64,000 bases of DNA, taken from contig CAVZRC010000005.1 in the NCBI GenBank assembly GCA_963777695.1, positions 682,001-746,000 of the forward strand. Reading direction: 5' to 3'. A program made the position numbers and the translations under genes. Under the pieces are notes generated by a model. That model was given only the letters and a program-made list of their open reading frames with translations. It ran no database searches and was not told the origin of the DNA. This document shows positions 30,110-40,900 of this stretch, in pieces. Every line of letters begins with the position of its first letter. Within the stretch, counting starts at the first letter, position 1. This stretch comes from CAVZRC01 sp963777695. GTDB lineage: Bacteria > Planctomycetota > Planctomycetia > Isosphaerales > Isosphaeraceae.

Positions 30110-31575
30110 TCAAGGGATGACCCCACCGATGGCGGTCACGTAGCCGTAGGGCGCCGGTCCGGACGCGGTGGGCGGGAGCACGCCCGTGACCGAATCGGAG
30201 GGGAGCGTCGAAATGAACGGCGGGTTGGACTGGCTTGGCAAGCCATAGTTGATGTAGAGCCGCGAGTAGCCATTGATGGTGCCTTCGCTGTACATCGTGT
30301 TGTAGATATTCCCACCCATCGTGAACAGGCTGCCGGGGTTGATAGTGATCCCCCCCTGGATGAAGCTGCCGACCGACGGGATCGTGACAGAGACGATGCC
30401 GTTGGCCACGGACGTATAATTGAGCGAGAGGACGTTGGAGCCGGTCCCGGTCCCCTTGGGCGGCTGGCTGACCAGTCCGAGGTTCCGGCTTATCTGGAAA
30501 TTGGCGCCGTCGGAGAGCGTGATGCCGCCGCCGGTGTTGAGAATGTTGAGGTCGCGGCCGATCGTGATGCCGGTCCCGCTGCCGCTCAGGTCGATCTGAT
30601 TGAGGACATCGAGCGTCTCCACGTCGCCGCCGGTCGTGATCGAGGCGCCCGGCAAGATGGCGTCGAGTGCGATCCGGTCGATGGCCGAGGTGCCGGAGAT
30701 CTGCATGGGCCCGGACAGCTCGGCATCCTGGTAGCCCTCGATCGCCCCGATCGTACCGTTGGTGACCGTCAACTGGCCGATGTTGAGCAGGTGGACCCGG
30801 CCGGATTCGCCATAGGCAAAGCTATGGGCGTATCCTTTCTTCTGGGGCTCGCCCAGGGGATTGATGGTCACATCGGTGTTGGCGGTCGAGCCATCGACGA
30901 TGATCCCTACACGGCCGCCCGACATGGGGTAGGCCCGGATCGTCCCGATCGGTTGCGGATAATTGGCGTTCTGCTGGGACACCAGAGCATCCACGGTCCC
31001 GGACGACGTGTCACCACCCTGCCCGTTGGTCCCCTCCGCGACATTGGTCGCGATGGTATTCGAGGTGTAGGAAAGCTTGATCATGTAGTGCGAGCCGTCG
31101 AGGGCCGTCACCTCGACGGCCTGGCCGCCGTGGGCCGTCTGGGTCGCGATCGCCGTCTTCACCCGGTAGGTGTGGACGTTATTGAAATGCGGGGCATTGT
31201 TCGACAGGAACGGCGGCGTCTTGAGGTTGTAGGCCTTGCGGCGCTCGGATGCTGTAGCAGGTAGGCGCCGTAATTGATGGACCGCTGGCCGGCGGCCGAG
31301 AGCAGCACCCGGACCTCGAGGCGTCCGTCGACGGTCGGGTGGAACGTGTGGGAGGGCGGGCGACGGCTCGGTGCGAACCGATCGATTCCCGCGCGGTCGA
31401 GCCGGCGGCGCCAACGAGCTGCCAGGTGCCCGACGGCCGATGACCAGCCCGTCCGGTAGACCTCGCGCAGGAAAGCGACGAAGGTCCCGCCAGGAAGGAA
31501 GTCCCAGGTCGGCACCGCGGGTGCGGATGGTCGGGATGAGCGAGGGATGTCGTTCCCCCTTCGAGACTGTGTCAT
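30110..31575 (-). CDS. LEPR-xLL-type secreted protein with beta-repeat body, one frame break
   Basis: About 489 residues after restoring one base near 31250. ATG 31575 has a gagga site upstream. The basic N-terminal ~70 residues end in DGRLEVRVLLSAAGQRSINYGAYLL, a variant of the LEPR-xLL sorting motif that marks planctomycete surface or exported proteins. After the break (AYLLQH / SERRKAYNLKTPP) comes a region with VKTAIATQTAHGGQAVEV, then Gly/Thr/Asn-rich strands (GQLTVTNGTIGAIEGYQDAEL, GDVETLDVLNQIDLSGSGTG, INPGSLFTMGGNIYNTMYS) resembling a right-handed beta-helix. The body shows no catalytic motif. Probably an adhesin-like or structural surface protein. Function unknown. Confidence 0.7.
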
Positions 31576-31976
31576 GCGACGATCCTCCTGATCGTGGCCA
31601 ACCGGTCCTCGCGTAGTCCGCTTCGTCCCGCTCGACCCCATTCCGTGAGGGCAAGGGCCGACCAACTCAGCGGCGCCTCGTGCTTGCGCCGGTCCCAACC
31701 GGCACACGAAGGACGATGATCGGGACCTCTGCGGTTGTCTCCTGAACTAACTCCTCTTATCGGCGGAATCGTACCAGGCCACGCCTCGGAACCACGAGAT
31801 CCCCGTAGCGGCGTTCCTCGTGTGCGGCTTGGGTCGGCTGGCGCGAAAATGTGGACCGGGTGATCGGCGAAAGTCTTGCCGAACAGGAGGACTGGGCGGT
31901 CTGCCTTCATGCGAATGCATCGCCTTCGAGGTGCGAGTCGTATGAGGCGCTCGATCCGCCGGTCGCTCGCCGGTCT
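31576..31976. other. Intergenic region, 401 bp
   Basis: Between the LEPR protein start (minus strand) and the end of the DUF3634 gene (minus strand). No convincing coding frame, RNA gene or repeat seen. The part next to 31575 should hold the LEPR gene promoter, but I cannot place -10/-35 boxes. Confidence 0.5.
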
Positions 31977-32288
31977 TCAGAGGCGGGTCGACCAGCCGGA
32001 CAGGTTCCAGATGTTGCGCAATTGCTGTCGGCAAGTTTCGGGCATATCCCCGGAGAAGGTCAGGGCGATGCGACGACCCTCGTCGATTCCGCGCACCTCG
32101 GCGCGGCGAACCCCATGCTGTCGGCAGACTTCTCCGACTTCTTTGACGAACGACCGCGTCACAGGGCCTCTCGACGCTCGGGCGCTTCCATTGGCGATCC
32201 GGATGACGAAGCGGGCACGAGTGCGGCAGGCAGTCCAGAGGCCCCAGCCCGCCAGGAGTACGAGGCCGAATAGTAGGAAGGCATGCAC
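31977..32288 (-). CDS. DUF3634 family protein
   Basis: A 103-residue protein of the planctomycete family DUF3634. It begins with a membrane helix (FLLFGLVLLAGWGLWTAC) and then the conserved soluble part: ARFVIRIANGSARASRGPVT, FVKEVGEVCRQHGVRRAEVRG, RIALTFSGDMPETCRQQLRN and the end WNLSGWSTRL. Function is unknown. Start is GTG 32288. It ends divergent from nothing obvious; the next gene on the same strand upstream is DUF1501, 91 bp away. Confidence 0.85.
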   Translation of the reverse strand: MHAFLLFGLVLLAGWGLWTACRTRARFVIRIANGSARASRGPVTRSFVKEVGEVCRQHGVRRAEVRGIDEGRRIALTFSGDMPETCRQQLRNIWNLSGWSTRL

Positions 32289-32379
32289 AACGAACGTCTC
32301 ATCGGGTCGGGATCGTGTTGGTTGGTTCGATGCCCCGGCGTCGGACGGGTCCGGCGCCGTGGATCATCCTGGCGGAGAC

Positions 32380-33687
32380 CTAGCTGAACAGCTCGCGGAC
32401 GGCCTTGCCGCCGTCGACGACCTTGATGGGCCGTCCGACGGGCGTGATGACCTCCTTGGACCCGTCCACTTTGAGAGCGTGGCAGAGCGAGGCGAGGAGG
32501 TCCGGGACGCCGACCGGACGGTCCTTGACGTCGGTCCCATCGGCGTTGGAGGCGCCGACGACCTGGCCTCCCTTGACACCGCCGCCGGCCAGGGCGACGT
32601 TGAAGACCTTGGGGAAGTGGTCTCGGCCGGCGTTCGGGTTGATCTTGGGTGTCCGGCCGAATTCGCCCATCCAGACGACCAGCGTCTTCTCGAGCAGTCC
32701 CTGGCGCTTCAGATCGAGGATCAGAGTGGCGAAAGCCGGGTCGACCTGATTGGCGAGCTTGCCGACCCGCTCATGGCCCTGCTGGTGGGTGTCCCAGCCG
32801 TTGGAGCGGACCTCGACGAACGTCACGCCGGCCTGGACGAGCCGGCGGGCGAGCAGGCATCCCTGGCCGAAGGGGGTCCGACCGTAGGCGTCGCGGATCG
32901 CGGCCGGCTCCTCGTCCAGGCCGAAGGCTCGCATGTGGGGCGAGAGGATCATCTTGGCGGTCTGCGTATACAAGGCGCGGTGGTCGCGGACCCGGTCGAG
33001 GCCGCCGATGCGCTCGAAGCCCGCGCTTTCTAGGTGGTCGAGAAGCCCGAGTCGGCGTCGGAACCGATCGGTGGAGACTTTCGGCTGGGTGTTCTCGGGC
33101 GGCTTCTCGGGGTTCTGGACGACGAATGGCTCCAGTGCGGCCCCGAGGAAGCCCGCACCGATGGTCGCGCCGCCGATGCTCACCATGTGCGGCAGGTCGA
33201 AGTGACTCTCGCCCAGCTCGCCGGCCACGGAGCAGCCGATGTTCGGGTGCTTGATCGTCGCCGACGGCACGTAGCCGGTGTGGAGCTGGTAGGTCGCCCG
33301 CTGATGGTTCCCCTCCTTATTGGTCATGGACCGCACTAGCGTGATCTCGTTCATGACCTTGGCCGTCTGGTTCCAGCCCTCGGCGATGGCGATGCCCGGG
33401 ACCGAGGTGGCGATCGAACGGGTCTCGCCGCCGTGCTCGGTGCCCGGCTTCGGGTCGAACGTCTCGAACTGGCTGGGTCCTCCGCCCATCCATAGCAGGA
33501 TGCACGCCATCTGCTGCTTTCGGATGTCGGCGGCATGCAGGGCCATGCGGTCGGTGAAGCTCAGCGGGAAGGCACCGGTCGCGGCCGCACCGGCGGTACT
33601 GAGGCCGATCGTCCGGAGGAAGTGTCGGCGGCCGATCACGCCCTCGCCGTTCATGGCCACCTGTACCAGCTCGCGTTCCGTGTTCAT
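32380..33687 (-). CDS. DUF1501 domain protein with twin-arginine signal
   Basis: A 435-residue DUF1501 protein, a sulfatase-like-fold family abundant in planctomycetes. A twin-arginine signal is visible at residues ~18-45 (GRRHFLRTIGLSTAGAAATG), so it is exported folded. Family blocks: ILLWMGGGPSQFETFDPKPG, LVRSMTNKEGNHQRATYQLHTGY (metal-site His), NGWDTHQQGHERV, VVWMGEFGRTPKINPNAGRDH and GRDHFPKVFNVALAGGGVKGG. It is encoded 76 bp after the DUF1549/DUF1553 gene; such pairs recur across planctomycetes and are thought to work together at the cell surface, perhaps in polysaccharide handling. Confidence 0.92.
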   Translation of the reverse strand: MNTERELVQVAMNGEGVIGRRHFLRTIGLSTAGAAATGAFPLSFTDRMALHAADIRKQQMACILLWMGGGPSQFETFDPKPGTEHGGETRSIATSVPGIAIAEGWNQTAKVMNEITLVRSMTNKEGNHQRATYQLHTGYVPSATIKHPNIGCSVAGELGESHFDLPHMVSIGGATIGAGFLGAALEPFVVQNPEKPPENTQPKVSTDRFRRRLGLLDHLESAGFERIGGLDRVRDHRALYTQTAKMILSPHMRAFGLDEEPAAIRDAYGRTPFGQGCLLARRLVQAGVTFVEVRSNGWDTHQQGHERVGKLANQVDPAFATLILDLKRQGLLEKTLVVWMGEFGRTPKINPNAGRDHFPKVFNVALAGGGVKGGQVVGASNADGTDVKDRPVGVPDLLASLCHALKVDGSKEVITPVGRPIKVVDGGKAVRELFS

Positions 33688-33763
33688 GGCTGTCCCTCGG
33701 CAATAAATCGATGTAGGCAGGTCAGGCTTTCCTGACCGACAGGAATGGTGGCGTATCTCGATC

Positions 33764-35797
33764 TCAGCGGCGGGTCACGAACTCGGTGGAGTTGATGAGG
33801 CTCCAGTAGATGTCTTCGAAGGCCTCGCGGCGGTCGCCGACGCCGGCCAGGTATCGTCCGCAGATCTCGACCTCCTTGGGAGTCGGGTGTCGGGATAGGA
33901 CGCGGAGGTAGAGGGCGTTGAGGGCGGCATGTTCATTGGGGGCGGAGGCGAGGATCTCGCCCAGGATGGTCCCCGGCCGGGCCGCGGTCCGGCCGTTGAC
34001 CATCGGGCTGTTCATCAGGAAGAGGGCCTGGGGGATCGTGCCGAGGACGTCGTCGTTGGCCATCGAGGGGTCGATGCCGAAGAGCCGCTCGAACGCGAGT
34101 CGAGGTCCGCCCTGGCGCGCCATGGCGGCGCCTTTGCCCTTCGGGACGGGCAAGCCGGCGGCTTCCGCGGCCTTCTTGCCCGCGGGCTTGTTCTTGGCCT
34201 GGGCTTGGGACTTGTTGTTCGGCCCTTGGAAGACGAGGTTGCCGTCTGCATTCAGGGGGAGGCCCAGCGCCTGGGCGAGGGCTTCGAACACCTGGTCGGC
34301 TCGCATCCGGCTGGGGCATGCGGAGGCGAACGGGGTCTTGCCGGCGGCGGTGGCCGTCGATCGGGCGCGTCGCTGATAGGCCTGGGTATTCATGAGGGTG
34401 CGGTAGAGCCATCGGATGTCGTAGCCCCCGCGCTGCCACTGGGTGGCCAGGGTCTCGATGATCTCGGGGGCCCTTGCGGTCCGCTCCGGGCCGATGTCGT
34501 CGATCGGGTCGTAGAACGCCTCGCCCATCAGGACATACCAGACGCGGTTGATGAAGGCCCTGGCGAACCAGGGGTTATCCTGGCCGGTGACGTACGAGGC
34601 GACCAGCTCGCGGCGCTGCTCGGTGCCGAGGTTCATGGGCAAGGCCGGCTCGGCGTGCTCCGATCCCGAGCTGGACAGGAAGAACCTAGGCGCGACCGGG
34701 ATCTGCTTCGTGGGGTTATCCTTATCGGGCATCGCATATCGAGCCCGGGGCTGGGCCACGACGCCGAAGACAGGTAGCTGACCGGGGGCGGCCTGGACGA
34801 TCTGTCGCTGCCGCGCACCCGCGAAGAACGCCGCGAACTCGTGGAATTGCTTCTGCTTCCACTTGTCGGTCTTGTGGTCGTGGCACTGGGCGCACTGAAT
34901 CTGCACGCCCATGAAGATCCGCGAGACCTCGCCGGCCATCTCGACGGGCTGGGCCTCGTAGGCCAGGGGGAAGGCGACGGCCCCATCCTCATCGTTGCGG
35001 CCGGTCGCCGTGATCAACCGCGCGGCGATCTCGTCCCAAGGCTTGTTGGCCTGGAACTGTTCGGCCAGCCAGTCCTCCATCGCGTCGAACCCGACCCGGT
35101 TCGGATTCTCGTTGGTCGAGTGGAACTTGACCACATCGCGCCAGTATCGCGCCGAGTTGCGAGCCCATTCCTTATTATTAAGCAGACTATCGATGAGCCG
35201 GGCGCGCTTGTCGTGGGCGCGGTCGCGGACGAACGCGTTGAACTGATCGGGGGTGGGCGGCTTGCCGATCAGGTCGAAGTAGACGCGACGGACGAACTCG
35301 ACGTCGGTGGTCGTGGGCGCGATCTCGACCTTCGGATCATTCTTGGCCAGGTAATAGTTGACCAGTCGATCGAGCTCGGCGGAGGTCAAGGTTGGCGGGG
35401 TGACGGTCCGGGCCGGACGTTGCACCGGGACCGAGACTGGCCCGCCCTTATCCTGCTCGGCCTTGACGGCGGCCTGGAGCTGGCGGAGGGCCTGGGTGAG
35501 TTCGCGGGCATCCTCCTGCGTGAGCTTCGATCGCTTCCGTGTGGCCGCCTCCGAGGGCTTATCGGTATCGGGTTTCGTCGTCTCGGCCGCGGCGTTCGCA
35601 TCCGGAGCGGGCTTGGCCATCTCGCCCGACGGTGTCGCTCCCGGCGCGAGCATGCTCCGCCGTGCCTCCTCGGCCTGGAAGGCGACCGCCCGCCCGGCCG
35701 GTCCGCCGACAACTCCCAAGGCCACGAACAAGCAAAACCAGACCCCCGGCGGGCGGCGTCGGCCGATCGATCGATTCTCTGTCCCCGTCTGGACCAT
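33764..35797 (-). CDS. DUF1549/DUF1553 cytochrome-like surface protein
   Basis: A ~677-residue exported protein (signal helix GVWFCLFVALGVVGGPAGRAVAF). DUF1549 spans roughly residues 140-330, with LDRLVNYYLAKNDPKVEIAP, VRRVYFDLIGKPPTPDQFNAF and the CxxCH-like haem/metal motif CAQCHDHKTDKW. DUF1553 follows (~360-670): RELVASYVTGQDNPWFARAF, NRVWYVLMGEAFYDPIDDI, LYRTLMNTQAYQRRAR and NSTEFVTRR at the end. Pairs with the DUF1501 gene downstream. I chose ATG 35797 because a gaggga site precedes it; the frame extends to 35881. Together these families are planctomycete hallmarks; biochemical role is unknown. Confidence 0.9.
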   Translation of the reverse strand: MVQTGTENRSIGRRRPPGVWFCLFVALGVVGGPAGRAVAFQAEEARRSMLAPGATPSGEMAKPAPDANAAAETTKPDTDKPSEAATRKRSKLTQEDARELTQALRQLQAAVKAEQDKGGPVSVPVQRPARTVTPPTLTSAELDRLVNYYLAKNDPKVEIAPTTTDVEFVRRVYFDLIGKPPTPDQFNAFVRDRAHDKRARLIDSLLNNKEWARNSARYWRDVVKFHSTNENPNRVGFDAMEDWLAEQFQANKPWDEIAARLITATGRNDEDGAVAFPLAYEAQPVEMAGEVSRIFMGVQIQCAQCHDHKTDKWKQKQFHEFAAFFAGARQRQIVQAAPGQLPVFGVVAQPRARYAMPDKDNPTKQIPVAPRFFLSSSGSEHAEPALPMNLGTEQRRELVASYVTGQDNPWFARAFINRVWYVLMGEAFYDPIDDIGPERTARAPEIIETLATQWQRGGYDIRWLYRTLMNTQAYQRRARSTATAAGKTPFASACPSRMRADQVFEALAQALGLPLNADGNLVFQGPNNKSQAQAKNKPAGKKAAEAAGLPVPKGKGAAMARQGGPRLAFERLFGIDPSMANDDVLGTIPQALFLMNSPMVNGRTAARPGTILGEILASAPNEHAALNALYLRVLSRHPTPKEVEICGRYLAGVGDRREAFEDIYWSLINSTEFVTRR

Positions 35798-36471
35798 TGG
35801 ATTGTCCCTCATTCGACCGTGCCCGTTGCGATGCGTGATCCGCGAACCTCGGCCACCGATCCGTTTCATCCACGCATCCAACTATGGCCTTCCGCAATCC
35901 GCATCTTCTATCTCATTGAACCCCGGATCAAGTCCCGAGTTCCGCCTGGATGGGTGGTTTCCGGGATCGCGTCTTCGACCGATGACTGTTGCGCCCGAGT
36001 GCACTCGTTGGTAGCATCATTGAAGATCCTAATCACCGATCACCTCGGCAAGGACGAACTTCGGGGCCTCGATCCGGCCCGACCAGCGGCCATTCCGACA
36101 TGCGTGCATCGATCCGATTCCATCGTTGCCTCACCGGCGGTCTGATGATCGGTTCATCGTCGATTGATAACCTGGAGCCCCGCCTTGCCGGCGGAAAAGA
36201 CCGGCTGAAGCCGGAACTCCAGTCCGATAATCCCGGCTTGTTGCGAGACTTGAGCAATCCTGTCGCGCTCGAGCCGCTAAATATAGAATGCCGCAGCTTT
36301 CCAAAAACATGAACGCTACGATCGCGAATCGAGCCTTCCGTGCGCCGAAATACTATGGTTATAAGAAGATAAAAATTCCACGGGATCGGACGTTTTTCGG
36401 ACTCGACGACCCGGTCAACTGGTCCTCGAACGCTCCGGATTCGCCCGATGACGCCTATTGACCACCCGGTA
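35798..36471. other. Intergenic region, ~670 bp
   Basis: No gene I can support. The stretch 36290-36420 is more AT-rich than its surroundings. A minus-strand peptide near 36030-36110 (RNGRWSGRIEAPKFVLAEVIGD then stop) reads like a protein C-terminus but has no upstream body, so it may be a decayed gene end. Confidence 0.4.
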
Positions 36472-36744
36472 TCAAAGCCGAGGAGCGAGCACGGCCGCCG
36501 CATCGGCCGAGGTGACCACCGGGATTACCTCGAAATCCACCAGGTCCTCCCACTGGGCCATCCACCGGGCCAGGAGATCGGGGTCATCGCATTCCATGAC
36601 CTGGAAGCAGCGGCGAAAGTCTTCCGCAACCCAGCTCGCCACATAGCGAAGCCCCTCGGGGGCCATCCGGCCCTGATCGCGAAAACGGCGATACACCGGC
36701 AGAGCTTCGCCGTCGCGAAAGTGCTCGATGATCATGAAAACCAT
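36472..36744 (-). CDS. DUF3303 domain protein
   Basis: A 90-residue member of DUF3303, a small dimeric alpha/beta-barrel-like family. The characteristic order is present: FMIIEHFRDGEALPVYRRF, RDQGRMAPEGLRYVASWV, RCFQVMECDDPDLLARWMAQW and DLVDFEVIPVVTSADAAA. Function unknown; some members look like DUF1330/EthD-type small barrels. Divergent from the SRPBCC gene at 36954. Confidence 0.88.
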   Translation of the reverse strand: MVFMIIEHFRDGEALPVYRRFRDQGRMAPEGLRYVASWVAEDFRRCFQVMECDDPDLLARWMAQWEDLVDFEVIPVVTSADAAAVLAPRL

Positions 36745-36953
36745 AATAGGGCCCTCCCAGGACCATTCGCACGGTCGTGTGTCTTACTTCAGCCGGAAAT
36801 GGAGAGACGCCTTAGCCGAATTATACTTCGAATTCGGGAGGAGTCTCATCATGTGAAAACCCCATAAGAACGATACGAGTGGTTGGAGCCATTTGCGCGG
36901 TACTGCGCGGGCGGATGAGTGCCCTGGAGGCGACCCTGGACGAGGAGGGATCG

Positions 36954-37369
36954 ATGCCGGAACGAGGCGTGATTCGATTTTCGCGGTTGATCGATCATCC
37001 CCCGCGAAGGTCTGGAGGGCGCTGACGGACCCGGCGATCCACGCGAAATGGTGGGCGGACGGCGACGTGAAACCGGTCGTCGGGCATCGGTTCACGCTGG
37101 ATATGGGGCCGTGGGGGCAACAGCCCTGCGAGGTTCTCGCGGTCGAGCCGGAGCGGCTTCTGAGCTACAGATTCGCGCCCGGCACGCTCGATTCGACGAT
37201 CACCTGGCGTCTCGAGCCGGAAGCCGGCGGCACGCGATTGCACCTCGAGCATGCCGGTTTGGACCTGGACTCTCCGTTGAGTCGGCGAGCGTTCGAAGGG
37301 ATGGGTGGCGGCTGGCCGGCAATCCTGGGACGGCTTGCTCCGGCCATCGATGCCCTCGTCTTTGCCTGA
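36954..37369 (+). CDS. SRPBCC/AHSA1 domain protein, N-terminal frame break
   Basis: About 138 residues after one C is restored in a cccccc-like run near 37003. ATG 36954 follows a perfect gaggagg site and gives MPERGVIRFSRLIDHPP; the frame then changes to AKVWRALTDPAIHAKWWADG. The rest matches START-like AHSA1 proteins: GHRFTLDMGPWGQQPCEVLAVEPERLLSYRF (split here by function, hydrophobic cavity strands), ITWRLEPEAGGTRLHLEHAG and the long C-terminal helix GWPAILGRLAPAIDALV. Such proteins bind small hydrophobic ligands or regulate chaperones. The span is one base short of a whole number of codons. Confidence 0.83.
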
Positions 37370-37903
37370 GAGGCCGCAGGGGAAATTAATTTTCTTACGG
37401 TGCGTTCTGCTTCAGTCGACCGTCGAGGGGGCGCCCCAGTGCGACAGAGTCCTCGTGGTCCGGACCGTCAGGACGGACTGGCGTAGCAGCTCGCGCGAAG
37501 GTATCATTTCACACCAACATCGATGTGCGGCAGTCTGCCCGCTCGCCCGACCCGCGCCTCGTATTCGGGATGATCCCGCTGCGCCTGGCCCGCGGCGAGC
37601 CGGTCGCGCCTAGCGGTTCGAGGAGGGTGTGCAGGGGGTCTTCGCCGGGCAGGTGCTCCCCGGTCGCCGGTATCCCGAACTGATCAATGACGACGCGAAT
37701 TGCTGGAGAATTCGTTCGTGGTCCAAAACGAGTCCTTCGCCGACGTGCGGGCCTCATTCCGCGAGCGGGGCCTGAGCCGCTCCGGTCCCGCTCGTATCGA
37801 CTTCTGACCTCGACTGTGGGCGATCGCCCACCCGCATCGACGACGATCCTCATCGACATCGTGGGAGCGGGTGGCCGCGGCCACCCAGCGGGAGTCTCTC
37901 GTC
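37370..37903. other. Intergenic region, ~530 bp, possible gene remnant
   Basis: No intact gene. On the minus strand, DQFGIPATGEHLPGEDPLH near 37680-37620 and, after a frame change, QRDHPEYEARVGRAGRLPH ending with a stop near 37505, look like pieces of one protein C-terminus. I cannot name it. The promoter of the surface-protein gene at 37904 should lie in the right part of the region. Confidence 0.35.
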
Positions 37904-40900
37904 ATGAATCGACAGATCGCTGTGTCGCGTCGGGTCGCTGGATTGAGTACGGATCGGCGCGGGGCCAGACCGTGTCGGGCCATCGGGCGGAACCGGCTGA
38001 AGCCGGTCCTCCTGGCGTTGGAGGATCGGCGGATGCTCTCGATCGTCGTCAACTCTGCCGCCGCCACGGGGAACGGCACCCTCGCCGCGGCGATCCAGGA
38101 GGCCAACCAGGCGACCACACCGTCCACCATCATCTTCGACTCGAGCCTGGACGGGCAGACCATCACCCCCACGCAGACCTTGGAGCTGAGCAACACGTCC
38201 GAGCCGATCACGATCGACGGGCCGGGGGCGACGAACATCTCGATCAGCGGGGCGAGCCAGGGCGTGGTGTTCAAGCTGGACGCCGGGGTCACGGCGACGA
38301 TGTCGGGCCTGGGGATCATCCACGGCAACGGCGGCGGCGACGGGGCCGTCTACGACCTGGGCAACCTGACGGTGACGGACTGCACGCTCCAGGGGTACTC
38401 GGGGACGGGGATCGACGTCGCGTCCACGGGCTCGGTCGTCGTCCAGGGCTGCTCGATCGACGACTTCAACCAGTTCGGCGCCGGCGGAATCCAGAACTAC
38501 GGCTCGGCCGACCTGGTCGATGACTCGTTCTCGGGCAACAACGGCGCCGACGCGTGCGTCCTCTACAACACCGGGACCGCAACGCTGACCAATTGCACGA
38601 TGACCGGCAACTCGACGGGATTCGGGTCGGGAGGGCTGTACAATGCCGGGACGCTGAAGATGTACGGCGGCACGATCTCGGGCAACACCGGCGGCGACGG
38701 CGGCGTGTTCGCCAACGGAGGGAAGTGCTACCTCGACGGCGTCTCGATCACGGGCAATTCCTCCTCAAACGGCGGCGGGATCGTCGTCAGCAACAACGCC
38801 TTCCTGTACGCCGACGGCTGCACGATCGCGTCGAACACGGCGCGGGGGGCCGGGGGCGGGCTCTACGACGCGGGGACGGCGACGCTGAGCGACTGCACGA
38901 TCAGCGGCAACTCCGCCGGCAGCCAGGGGGGCGGCGTGGCCGTCGGGCCGCTGGCCAACAAGGCCGTCCTGACGATGACCGACAGCACGGTCTCGGGCAA
39001 CACCTCGGTCTCCAATGGCGGCGGGGTCTTCAACAACGGGATCGCCAAGCTGACCGACTGCACCATCGCCGACAACAGCGCCGACCAGAGCACGGGCGGG
39101 TTCTCGGCCGACGGTGGCGGCCTGAACAATTCGGGCACCGCCACGCTGGTCTTCTGCACCATCAGCGGCAACACCACCAGCTACGATGGGGGCGGCGTCT
39201 ACGACGGCGGAATCGGCACCGACGCGGTGACCATGACCGACACTATCGTCGCCGGCGACTCGTCAACGCGGGGGGGCACGACCGCGGCCAGCGACGTCGT
39301 CGTCAACGGCGGGGTCAGCACCCTCACCGGCACGTACAACCTGGTCGGCACCATCACCACCGGGGAGCTGTCGGGCGGGTCGAACATCGTCGGCGTCGCT
39401 GACGCGGATCTGAGACCGCTGGCGAATAACGGCGGGGCGAACCAGACCATCGCGCTGGAGGCGGGGAGCCCGGCGATCGGCGCGGGGATCGCCGTCGCGG
39501 GCGTGACCACCGACGAGCGCGGCGACCCGCTCGACACCCCGACGCCGGACATCGGCGCCTACCAGTTGCAGCGGGGCTCGTTGGCCTTCTCGTCGCTCAC
39601 GAGCCCGACGATCACCTATGGCACGTCGAGCGTGACGCTGGGCGGGACGATCTCCGGGAGCGGCGGGGTCCCGAGCGGGGAATCCGTCGCGGTGACGCTC
39701 GATGGCCAGAGGCTTTCGGCGACAATCGGGTCCACCGGGAACTTCTCCACAACGTTCGACGTCGCAACCCTCCCTGTGGCCGGGTCGCCCTACACCGTGA
39801 GCTTCAGCTACACCAGCGACGGGATCTATTCGGGCGCCACCGGCACCAGCACGTTGACGGTCGATCGGGCCGCGGCCGGCGTGAGCGTCTTCGACGCGTC
39901 GGGTGCCTACGACGGCAGAGGATACTCGGCAACGACGACGGTCACCGGCGTCAACGGCGTCTCCGGGGCAAGCCTGGAAGGGATCGACCCGACGCTGAGC
40001 TACTACAGCGGGACCTACACCCTACCGGCGCAGGTCGCCGGGCTGACGCCGCTGTCGGCGGCGCCCGTGGGGGTCGGCGCCTACACGGTCGTGGCCAGCT
40101 TCCCCGGCAGCGCCGATTACAACGCCGCAACGGGTCTCGCAGACTTCAGCATCGGCCAGGCGACGCCGATCGTGAGCGTCAGCGATCCGGGCGGGACGTT
40201 CGGCGGGACGATCGCCGGCCCGTCGGCGGACGTCCTCGGCGTCGTCGGCCTGGCCGGGACGAGCCTCGAGGGCGTCGGCCTGGAGTTCTCCTACTACGCG
40301 GGTACGTACACGAGCGCCGCGCAGCTCTCCGGAGTCGCCCCGCTCTCCGGCGCTCCGAGCGCGGCCGGAGACTACACGGTGTTGGCCAGCTTTCCCGGCA
40401 GCACCGACTACCAGGCGGCCTCCGCGGTGGCCCCGTTCAGCATCGGCAAGGCGAACCCGCAAGCCAGCGTCAGCGATCCGGGCGGGACGTTCGGCGGGAC
40501 GATCGCCGGCGCCACCGACGGCATCGCGGGCGTCGGCGGGACGATGGGCTCGTCCCTGGAGGGGATCGGCCTGACGCTCAGCTATTACGCCGGCACCTAC
40601 ACGAGCCCGTCGCAGCTCGTCGGCCTGGTCCCGGTTAACCCGACACTAGCCGGGGCCTACACTGCCGTAGCCAGTTTCGCCGGCAGCACCGATTACAACG
40701 CCGCCGCGGCCGTCGCCGGATTCCGCATCGCGCAGGCGACCCCGACGCTCGCCGTCTCCGACGCCGGCGGCACGTTTGACGGCTCGGCCGACCCGGCCGC
40801 CGCGACCGTGGCGGGGGTGGTCGCCGGGGGCGACGCGACACCAGCCGCGACGCTCGAGGGCGTCACCCCTGTGCTGAGCTACTACGTCGGGTCCTACTCC

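Noticed and set aside
35989..36312. Small plus-strand frame with an LEPR-like string (NLEPRLAGG)
   Set aside because: No ribosome site, no conserved continuation and low coding quality; probably chance.
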